Of a DNA stretch of 64,000 nt, positions 57,816 to 64,000 are shown in pieces (positions within the stretch are counted from its first letter, which is position 1; each line of letters opens with the position of its first letter). Where the stretch lies: assembly GCF_012927345.1 (NCBI RefSeq), contig NZ_JABBGJ010000009.1, positions 1 to 64,000 on the forward strand, given 5' to 3'. Made by a program: the position numbers and the translations under genes. The notes under the pieces are model-generated. The model was not told where the DNA came from and ran no database searches. It saw only the letters and a list, made by a program, of their open reading frames with translations. Origin of the DNA: Paraburkholderia polaris (lineage in GTDB: Bacteria > Pseudomonadota > Gammaproteobacteria > Burkholderiales > Burkholderiaceae).

Positions 57816-58928
57816 ATGAAGCGCACCGCGTTAGCTCGTTTACTTTCAATGTCGGCCGCTGCGGGTGTCGCCGCAGCCGGCGTGAGCAGCGCTTCGGCCG
57901 CGCCGCTCGACGCACTGGTCGCAGCCGCCAAGCAGGAAGGCCAACTCACCGTGATCGCGTTGCCGCACGACTGGTGCAACTACGGTCAACTGGTGGCCGG
58001 CTTTCAGAAAAAGTACGGAATCAAGATCAACGAGCTGAATCCGGATGCGGGTTCGGGCGACGAAGTCGAAGCCATCAAGGCGAACAAAGGCAACAAGGGT
58101 CCGCAAGCGCCTGACGTGATCGACGTGGGTCTGTCATTCGGCCCGACCGCGAAGGCCGAGGGTTTGCTGCAGCCGTACAAGGTCGCTTCGTGGAACTCGA
58201 TTCCGAAAGAGTCGAAAGACGCCGATGGCTATTGGTATGGCGATTACTACGGCGTGCTGTCGTTTGAAGTGAACGCCGACATGATCGACAAGGCGCCGTC
58301 TGACTGGAGCGATCTGCTCAAGTCGGACTATAAGAACGCCGTCTCGCTGGCGGGCGACCCGCGCTCGGCCAATCAGGCGATCCAGGCTGTGTTCGCCGCG
58401 GGTCTGTCGCAGAGCAAGGGCGATGTGAGCAAGGCCGACCAGGCCGGCCTCAAATATTTCGCCGACCTGAACAAGAACGGCAACTTCGTGCCGGTGATCG
58501 GCAAGGCCGCGTCGCTCGCGCAGGGCACTACACCGATCGTCGTGCGTTGGGACTACAACGCGCTCGCCGACCGCGACACCCTGAAGGGCAATCCGAAGGT
58601 GCAGGTGGTGATACCGAAAACGGGCGTCGTCGCCGGTGTTTACGTTCAGGCGATCAGCGCCTACGCGCCGCATCCGAACGCCGCCAAGCTGTGGATGGAA
58701 TACCTGTACTCCGACGAAGGCCAGATCGGCTGGCTGACCGGCTATTGCCACCCGATGCGCTATAACGAATTGGTGGCGGCGAAGAAGGTCCCGCAAGCGC
58801 TGCTCGACAAGCTGCCGCCGCCGTCGTCATACAAGAACGTGGTGTTCCCGACGCTCTCCCAACAGGACGCCTACAAAGACACCATCACAAAGCATTGGGA
58901 CGAAACGGTCGGCGCGAACGTCAAGTAA
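57816..58928 (+). CDS. ABC transporter binding protein of the importer next to ugpQ
   Basis: A 370-residue periplasmic binding protein. A signal peptide (MKRTALARLLSMSAAAGVAA...ASA, about residues 1-27) leads to APLDALVAAAKQEGQLTVIALPHDWCNYGQLVAGFQKKYGIKIN. The class (SBP_bac type shared with iron, polyamine and phosphonate binders) is visible in VDVGLSFGPTAKAEGLLQPY and LSFEVNADMIDKAP. It is not UgpB-like. The start at 57816 has GGGGAAG before it; an ATG 12 bp upstream is possible. The ligand is unknown; a glycerophosphodiester or organic phosphate is inferred from the operon. Confidence 0.87.
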   Translation: MKRTALARLLSMSAAAGVAAAGVSSASAAPLDALVAAAKQEGQLTVIALPHDWCNYGQLVAGFQKKYGIKINELNPDAGSGDEVEAIKANKGNKGPQAPDVIDVGLSFGPTAKAEGLLQPYKVASWNSIPKESKDADGYWYGDYYGVLSFEVNADMIDKAPSDWSDLLKSDYKNAVSLAGDPRSANQAIQAVFAAGLSQSKGDVSKADQAGLKYFADLNKNGNFVPVIGKAASLAQGTTPIVVRWDYNALADRDTLKGNPKVQVVIPKTGVVAGVYVQAISAYAPHPNAAKLWMEYLYSDEGQIGWLTGYCHPMRYNELVAAKKVPQALLDKLPPPSSYKNVVFPTLSQQDAYKDTITKHWDETVGANVK

Positions 58929-59087
58929 TCGTCGCGGCGCACGCGGTTGCGGCGGCAGTGAAGCAGCGCTCAATCGCATGCTGCACATGCCGCGGCTCCT
59001 AACCGCAACGTGCTGTTTTCAAAGGTGGCGCGTCGCTCAACGAGAGCGACGCGTCGGGCGTTAGCCAGAAAGCCCCAAGGGTGAGCT

Positions 59088-60026
59088 ATGAGCGCTTCAT
59101 CGGATGCTGGATCGGTGCAGCCGGAATTGCTGGTTCCGCCTGTGCCCACGCCAACGCCTCGCGTCGGCGGTCCAAGCCGCGCGTCGCACCTCCTCGCGTG
59201 GATCGGCGTGGTGCCGTTTTTTACCTTCGCGCTGTTGTTCCTGATTCTGCCGACCGGCTTTCTGATGGTCGGCGCGTTCCAGGATTCGCAAGGCCATTTC
59301 ACGCTCGCCAATTTCCGCGACCTGCTCCAGCCCACGGTGATGGACGCCTACTGGATCAGCTTCAAGGTGAGCGCCGCATCCGCGCTCGGCGGCGCGCTGA
59401 TCGGCTCGCTGCTCGCGTGGGCGGCGGTGCAAGGCAAATTGCCGGGCTGGATTCGTCCTACGTTGATGACGTTCTCCGGCGTTGCCTCGAATTTTGCCGG
59501 CGTGCCGCTCGCGTTCGCCTTCATCTGCACATTGGGGCGCGTTGGTCTCGTGACCGTATTGCTGAAGAAATACCTCGGCTTCAATCTGTATTCGACGGGC
59601 TTCAGCGTTCTGAGCTTCTCCGGGTTGACGCTGACCTACCTGTACTTTCAGATTCCCTTGATGGTGCTGATCGTCACGCCCGCGCTTGACGGCCTGAAGC
59701 GCGAATGGCGCGAAGCCTGCGACTGCCTCGGCGGCACGGCCTTCCAATACTGGCGCCACGTCGCATTGCCGGTATTGTGGCCGAGCGTGCTCGGCGCGAC
59801 GCTGCTGCTGTTCGCGAATTCGTTCGGCGCGGTCGCCACGGCTTACGCGCTGACCGGCAGTTCGCTGAACATCGTCACGATCCTGCTGTACGCGCAGATT
59901 CGCGGCGACGTGATGCACAACCAGAACCTCGGCTACGCGCTCGCGCTCGGCATGGTGCTCGTGACGGGGTTGTCGAACGGCGGCTACATCTGGTTGCGTT
60001 CACGTGCTGAAAGGGGGCGTCGATGA
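59088..60026 (+). CDS. ABC transporter permease (first)
   Basis: A 312-residue permease. A polar, proline-rich N terminus (about 1-35) precedes six helices, starting LLAWIGVVPFFTFALLFLILP. The BPD_transp_1 EAA loop is visible in LDGLKREWREACDCLGGTAFQYWRHVALPVLWPSVLGATLLLFANSFGAVATAYAL. An AAGGGTGAG RBS precedes the ATG. It overlaps the next permease by 4 bp (ATGA). Class as in PotB or 2-aminoethylphosphonate transporters. Confidence 0.92.
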   Translation: MSASSDAGSVQPELLVPPVPTPTPRVGGPSRASHLLAWIGVVPFFTFALLFLILPTGFLMVGAFQDSQGHFTLANFRDLLQPTVMDAYWISFKVSAASALGGALIGSLLAWAAVQGKLPGWIRPTLMTFSGVASNFAGVPLAFAFICTLGRVGLVTVLLKKYLGFNLYSTGFSVLSFSGLTLTYLYFQIPLMVLIVTPALDGLKREWREACDCLGGTAFQYWRHVALPVLWPSVLGATLLLFANSFGAVATAYALTGSSLNIVTILLYAQIRGDVMHNQNLGYALALGMVLVTGLSNGGYIWLRSRAERGRR

Positions 60027-60814
60027 AAAGCCAATCGCGTGTCGGCGCGTGGACCGCAATGATCGTCGGTTCGCTGTATTTTCTGATTCCGTTGCTCGCC
60101 ACCTTCGAATTCAGCCTGCGCATGAAGCGCGGCGTCTACAGCTTCGAGGCGTATAGCGTCGTGCTGAGCGATCCGCGCTTTCAGGCCTCGTTCGGCTATT
60201 CGATCCTGATGGCGGTGCTGACGATCATTGTCGGTGTGTTGCTGGTGGTGCCGACTGCGTACTACGTGCAGTTGCGGCTGCCGAGACTGCGGCCGATCGT
60301 CGAATTCATTACGCTGCTGCCGCTGGTGGTGCCGGCGATCGTGATCGTCTTCGGTTATCTGCGCATCTATAACAGCAGCTCGATTCTGCCGCTCACCGGC
60401 AACGAACGCGCGACCGACCTGCTGCTGGTGTTCGGCTACGTCACGCTCTCGCTGCCGTACATGTATCGCGCGGTCGACGCCGGTTTGCGCGCGGTCGACG
60501 TGCGCTCGCTGACCGAAGCCGCCGAATGTCTCGGTGCGAACTGGCCAACGATTCTGTTCAAGGTGATCTTCCCGAATATCCGCTCGGGCATTCTGTCCGG
60601 CGCGTTTCTCACCTTTGCCGTGGTGATCGGCGAGTTCACGCTGGCGAGTCTGCTCGACCGCCCCGCGTTCGGCCCGTATCTGCAATTGATCGGTGCGAAC
60701 CGTGCATATGAACCGTCGGCGCTCGCGATCATCGCGTTCGTGATTACGTGGGCGTCGATGGGTTTGATTCAGGTATTCGGCTCGGCCCGCGCGCTTAGCG
60801 GCCAGAAAATTTGA
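60023..60814 (+). CDS. ABC transporter permease (second)
   Basis: A 263-residue permease with six helices, YSVVLSDPRFQASFGYSILMAVLTIIVG and then LPRLRPIVEFITLLPLVVPAIVIVFGYL. The EAA loop is DVRSLTEAAECLGANWPTILFKVIFPNIRSGILSGAFLTFAVVIGEFTLASLL. It couples to the first permease by an ATGA overlap and is PotC-like. It forms the membrane channel with the first permease. Confidence 0.92.
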   Translation: MKSQSRVGAWTAMIVGSLYFLIPLLATFEFSLRMKRGVYSFEAYSVVLSDPRFQASFGYSILMAVLTIIVGVLLVVPTAYYVQLRLPRLRPIVEFITLLPLVVPAIVIVFGYLRIYNSSSILPLTGNERATDLLLVFGYVTLSLPYMYRAVDAGLRAVDVRSLTEAAECLGANWPTILFKVIFPNIRSGILSGAFLTFAVVIGEFTLASLLDRPAFGPYLQLIGANRAYEPSALAIIAFVITWASMGLIQVFGSARALSGQKI

Positions 60815-60846
60815 CGGACTAATTTGACCGACTAAGGCAGCGAATC

Positions 60847-61917
60847 ATGGCATTCCTTGAGATCGAAAATCTGCATAAGTCCTTCGGGGCGAACACGGCG
60901 CTGCATCACTTCGACATGAAGATCGAACGCGGCGAATTCATCACATTCCTTGGACCGTCCGGCTGCGGCAAGACCACGGTGCTGCGGATGATTGCCGGCT
61001 TCGAAACGCCGACGCGCGGCATCATCCGGCTGGATAACAAGGACGTGACGCATTTGCGCACGCGGCAGCGCAAGGTCGGCATGGTGTTTCAGTCGTACGC
61101 GCTGTTTCCGAACATGACGGTGGCCGATAACATCGGCTTCGGGCTGAAGATCACGCACCGTCCGCAGGCGGAGATCAAGAAGCGCGTCGAGGAGATGTTG
61201 CAATTGATCAAGCTGCCGCATCTCGGCGAGCGTTATCCGTGGCAATTGTCAGGTGGTCAGCAGCAGCGTGTGGCGTTGGCGCGCGCGCTTGCCGGCAAGC
61301 CGCAGGTGCTGTTGCTCGACGAACCGTTGTCGGCGCTCGACGCGAAGATTCGCATTTCGTTGCGGCAAGACATTCGGGCGTTGCAGCGTGAGTTGGGTAT
61401 TACGTCGATTTTCGTCACACACGATCAGGAAGAGGCGCTGTCGATTTCGGACCGCATCGTGGTGATGAACGAGGGGCGCGTCGAACAGATCGGCTCGCCT
61501 TCGGAGATTTACAACTATCCGCGCACGCGCTTTGTCGCCTCGTTTGTCGGCACGTTGAACATTCTGGCGGGGCATGTGATCGACCCGAAAACCGGCAAGA
61601 TGGCCGTCGACGGTCAGGAGCTGACCACCACGCAAGAACTGCCGGCAGACGACGCGGGCAAGAAACGCATGCTCGCGCTGCGGCCTGAAGCGATTGTGCT
61701 GGAGCCGGCCGCGCCGGGCCGCAACACGCTGAACGCAACCGTCGAAGAAGTGAATTTCCTCGGCGCGGTGGTGCGCATCAGAACGCGTGTGAGGGATGCG
61801 GTCATTTCACTCGATGTGTTCAACGACCCGAATCGCGGCTTGCCCGAACGAGGTCAACCGGTGTCGCTGGGCTTCTCCCACGAGAACTTGTTGGTGCTGG
61901 AAGAGGGCGGTGCATAG
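60847..61917 (+). CDS. ABC transporter ATPase (PotA/FbpC-like)
   Basis: A 356-residue ATPase. Walker A is GPSGCGKTT, the Q-loop is VFQSYALFPNMTVADNIGFGLKI, the signature is LSGGQQQRVALARALAG, Walker B is VLLLDEPLSALD, and the switch THDQEEAL is followed by a TOBE domain (about 290-356, ALRPEAIVLEPAAPGRNTLNATVEEVNFLG). It completes the importer. The closest functional group is the polyamine/iron/phosphonate class; no close match to UgpC was evident. Confidence 0.93.
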   Translation: MAFLEIENLHKSFGANTALHHFDMKIERGEFITFLGPSGCGKTTVLRMIAGFETPTRGIIRLDNKDVTHLRTRQRKVGMVFQSYALFPNMTVADNIGFGLKITHRPQAEIKKRVEEMLQLIKLPHLGERYPWQLSGGQQQRVALARALAGKPQVLLLDEPLSALDAKIRISLRQDIRALQRELGITSIFVTHDQEEALSISDRIVVMNEGRVEQIGSPSEIYNYPRTRFVASFVGTLNILAGHVIDPKTGKMAVDGQELTTTQELPADDAGKKRMLALRPEAIVLEPAAPGRNTLNATVEEVNFLGAVVRIRTRVRDAVISLDVFNDPNRGLPERGQPVSLGFSHENLLVLEEGGA

Positions 61918-62084
61918 AGGTCGAACAGCGCTGCCTGACGTGGGCGAGGGCCGCGCGTACGGGCGGCCCGGTTTCTGCTGACGCGTGCGAAGGCCCTGCG
62001 AGCAGGCTGAGCGGTTTCGGCTGAAGTGGGCGAAAGCCGCAGCCCCAAAGGCTCCCCGGGTTTTCCCGGACTTACCGCCTGTAT

Positions 62085-62129
62085 GGATTCCGGATTCCCC
62101 GACACCCCTCGTCTGGATTTCTGGAATCC
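62085..62129. promoter_or_regulatory. Candidate upstream activator sites for DctD
   Basis: Tandem GGATTCC (62085-62098) and GGATTTC plus the inverted GGAATCC (62123-62129) lie about 70-110 bp before the sigma-54 promoter, in the range for an enhancer-binding activator. The palindrome AAGCGATTCGCTT (62174-62186) is nearer. The assignment to DctD is inference from dctB downstream. Confidence 0.35.
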
Positions 62130-62196
62130 CGGACGGCGCACGCCGTAACACACCAAAAAACCTATAAAAATCAAAGCGATTCGCTTCGCATCAAGC

Positions 62197-62213
62197 TGGC
62201 ATCGACCTTGCAA
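62197..62213 (+). promoter_or_regulatory. Sigma-54 promoter of dctA
   Basis: TGGCATCGACCTTGCAA has the invariant GG at -24 and GC at -12 with exactly 10 bp between them, as sigma-54 requires. It lies about 190 bp before the dctA start and 50 bp before a short leader ORF. dctA is sigma-54 dependent in rhizobia and relatives through DctB/DctD. Confidence 0.8.
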
Positions 62214-62263
62214 TTTAGATCACGCGGCCGCAACGGTCCGACAACTAAAGCAAGGAGACAACG

Positions 62264-62293
62264 ATGTCTGATTTCCCCTCCCGGTATTTCTGA
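62264..62293 (+). CDS. Nine-codon leader ORF upstream of dctA
   Basis: MSDFPSRYF and a TGA stop, preceded by a strong AAGGAGA RBS (62252-62258) at optimal spacing. It lies inside the probable dctA leader transcript. No peptide family applies. It could set mRNA stability or couple translation, or could be accidental; the RBS is the main argument. Confidence 0.4.
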   Translation: MSDFPSRYF

Positions 62294-62401
62294 ATTCGTC
62301 GTCTTGTCGCGGCCTAATGCCGTGCACAGGCGTGACGACTATTCGTTCGCATGATGCGCAGCGTGGCAGGCCTTGAGCTCACCCATATCGCAGGAAACAT
62401 C

Positions 62402-63682
62402 GTGAAGAAACCTATCCACAAAGTGCTGTACGTCCAGGTGATCGTAGCGATCCTCATCGGCATCGCGCTCGGCCATTTTTCGCCAGACTTCGCCGTCGAC
62501 ATGAAACCGCTCGGCGACGGCTTCATCAAGCTGATCAAGATGGTGATCGGGCCGATCATCTTCTGTACGGTGGTGACCGGCATTGCCGGCATGGAAGACA
62601 TGAAGAAGGTCGGGCGCGTCGGCGGCAAGGCGCTGCTGTACTTCGAAATCGTCTCGAGCTTCGCGCTGCTGCTCGGCCTGATCGCGACGCACGTGCTGAA
62701 GCCCGGTGTCGGCTTCAATATCGATCCGGCCACGCTCGACGGCAAGGCTGTCGCGTCGTATGCCGCGAAGGCGCACGGCCAGACCACGGTCGACTTCCTG
62801 ATGCACATCATTCCGGACACGCTCTCGTCGGCTTTCGCGCAAGGCGAAATCCTGCAGATCCTGCTGATCGCGTTGCTGTTCGGCGCGGTGCTGGCAACGG
62901 CCGGTGAGAAGGGCAAGGTCGTCACGAACTTCATCGACGGGCTTTCGCATGTGCTGTTCGGCATCGTGCGCATCATCACGAAGCTGGCGCCGATCGGCGC
63001 ATTCGGCGCGATGGCGTTCACGATCGGCAAGTACGGCATCGGCTCGCTGTTGCCGATGCTCAAGCTGGTCGGCACGTTCTATCTGACCTCGATCGTGTTC
63101 GTGGTGGTCGTGCTCGGCATCATCGCGCGTGCGGTGGGCTTCAACATCCTGCGCTTTGTCGCGTACATCAAGGAAGAGATGCTGATCGTGCTGGGCACGA
63201 GCTCGTCGGAAGCTGCGCTGCCGCAACTGATGCTGAAGCTCGAAAAGCTTGGCTGCTCGCGTTCGGTGGTGGGCCTTGTGGTGCCGACCGGTTACTCGTT
63301 CAACCTCGACGGCACCAACATCTACATGACGATGGCCGTGCTGTTCATCGCGCAGGCAACGAACACCGACCTCACGTGGACGCAGCAGTTGACGCTGCTC
63401 GCGGTGACGATGCTGACTTCGAAGGGCGCGAGCGGTGTGACGGGCGCAGGCTTCATCACGCTGGCCGCAACGTTGGCTGTGGTGCCGACCATTCCGCTGT
63501 CGGGCATGGTGCTGATCCTCGGTATCGACCGTTTCATGAGCGAATGCCGCGCGCTGACGAACATCGTCGGCAACGGTGTGGCGACAGTGGTGGTGTCGGC
63601 ATGGGAAAAGGAACTGGACCGCAACAAGCTGAATGCCGCGTTGCGGGGTGAGGTGGCAGTCAAAGAGCCGGCTGGGGTCTAA
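62402..63682 (+). CDS. dctA: C4-dicarboxylate:proton symporter
   Basis: A 426-residue DAACS-family transporter importing succinate, fumarate and malate. The start is [26 protein letters not shown]. Landmarks are [39 protein letters not shown] (re-entrant Ser-rich loop) and [28 protein letters not shown]. The C terminus holds [20 protein letters not shown] and [24 protein letters not shown] at 62402 with an AGGA RBS is the likely start; 17 codons further upstream are open but not needed. It lies downstream of a sigma-54 promoter and upstream of dctB. Confidence 0.95.
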   Translation: MKKPIHKVLYVQVIVAILIGIALGHFSPDFAVDMKPLGDGFIKLIKMVIGPIIFCTVVTGIAGMEDMKKVGRVGGKALLYFEIVSSFALLLGLIATHVLKPGVGFNIDPATLDGKAVASYAAKAHGQTTVDFLMHIIPDTLSSAFAQGEILQILLIALLFGAVLATAGEKGKVVTNFIDGLSHVLFGIVRIITKLAPIGAFGAMAFTIGKYGIGSLLPMLKLVGTFYLTSIVFVVVVLGIIARAVGFNILRFVAYIKEEMLIVLGTSSSEAALPQLMLKLEKLGCSRSVVGLVVPTGYSFNLDGTNIYMTMAVLFIAQATNTDLTWTQQLTLLAVTMLTSKGASGVTGAGFITLAATLAVVPTIPLSGMVLILGIDRFMSECRALTNIVGNGVATVVVSAWEKELDRNKLNAALRGEVAVKEPAGV

Positions 63683-63843
63683 GCCGCATACCGGCGACGA
63701 CTCCCGATCACGGCCGCGGACCCCCACCTATGAAAGCGGCGGCCGCGCGCCGTGACTCCGCGCCGTTGGCCGACGAAGCTCGCGCCGACGGCGCGTCGCC
63801 TTATGCCACAATATCCGATCCTCACCGATCGGGAATTGCCAAC

Positions 63844-64000
63844 GTGACGCGCCGCCTGCTGATCCTCTTCGCGCTCGTCGCCGGGCTCGTGGTGGCGTGC
63901 GGGCTCACGTACAGCATTGCGTGGCAGAGCGGCATCGACAATTTGCGGCGCAACGCCGCGGTGCGAGTCGATCGCACTACGAGCGCGCTGAAAAGCACGC
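63844..64000 (+). CDS. dctB: DctB-like sensor histidine kinase, N terminus (runs off the right edge)
   Basis: The first 52 codons are VTRRLLILFALVAGLVVACG, then LTYSIAWQSGIDNLRRNAAVR and DRTTSALKST. The hydrophobic helix followed by a charged periplasmic start fits the N terminus of DctB, the C4-dicarboxylate sensor. GTG at 63844 with a CGGGA RBS is chosen; a frame from an ATG at 63730 also stays open but lacks an RBS. Identity rests on position after dctA and on this short N terminus. Confidence 0.7.
   Translation, partial: MTRRLLILFALVAGLVVACGLTYSIAWQSGIDNLRRNAAVRVDRTTSALKST

Noticed and set aside
62339..63727. A 462-codon minus-strand frame opposite dctA
   Set aside because: His/Arg-rich shadow of the transporter gene; no RBS or domain.

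Overview
The window looks like part of the main chromosome of a high-GC betaproteobacterium, most likely a Paraburkholderia. Supporting markers are a split cobalamin methionine synthase, a PhaM-type PHA granule regulator, the Burkholderiales families DUF3567 and DUF1840, and the gene order dacC-dat-ybeD...lipB-lipA. The identification rests on gene content and protein character read by eye; no database was searched.

Layout. Positions 1-1363 are accessory DNA: the 5' end of a transposase OrfA runs off the left edge, followed by a large palindromic element (two 88-bp inverted arms around about 660 bp) that holds four 70-bp tandem repeats. Positions 1364-9476 (minus strand) hold a secreted alpha/beta hydrolase and a compact run aceK, beta-carbonic anhydrase, thiolase, SDR, acyl-CoA dehydrogenase, YchJ-like protein. 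A divergent MerR(LiuR-like)/metallo-beta-lactamase-fold pair follows, then a DppA-like peptide-binding protein. Positions 13265-18378 are an argS, SPOR(FtsN-like), dsbA, SDR, BtuF-like run. Positions 19652-23535 are the two-gene methionine synthase. After that come DUF3567, a PcaD-like hydrolase, a DUF3108 protein, and an IclR regulator divergent from a fumarylacetoacetase-family gene, separated by a 13-bp x 11 minisatellite.

Positions 29161-34486 are metabolic singletons: a Liv-type binding protein, enoyl-CoA hydratase, PhaM, a di-iron ferritin/desaturase-like protein and HldC. Positions 34578-36588 are birA-coaX plus a small membrane protein. Positions 36659-41544 form an MCE/Mla-type intermembrane lipid transporter (STAS-fused permease, ATPase, MCE protein, lipoprotein), followed by a VanZ protein. 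Positions 41808-49010 hold a 2Fe-2S ferredoxin, a hydrolase, dacC, dat, ybeD, a LysR/DUF2917 divergent insertion, then lipB and lipA.

Positions 50039-52771 are tauABC without an adjacent tauD. A HAD phosphatase and a Na/Pi-cotransporter/PhoU protein follow. Positions 55600-61917 are a DeoR/GlpR repressor divergent from a glycerophosphodiester phosphodiesterase and a four-gene ABC importer, with an alternating array of CGAACAT half-sites between them. The window ends with dctA, preceded by a well-formed sigma-54 promoter and a 9-codon leader ORF, and the first 52 codons of the likely partner sensor kinase DctB.

Most of the window is ordinary core chromosome. The parts most worth checking are the palindromic/70-bp repeat element at the left, the minisatellite at 27638-27780, the GlpR-type operator array with its unusual phosphodiester importer, and the dctA leader region.
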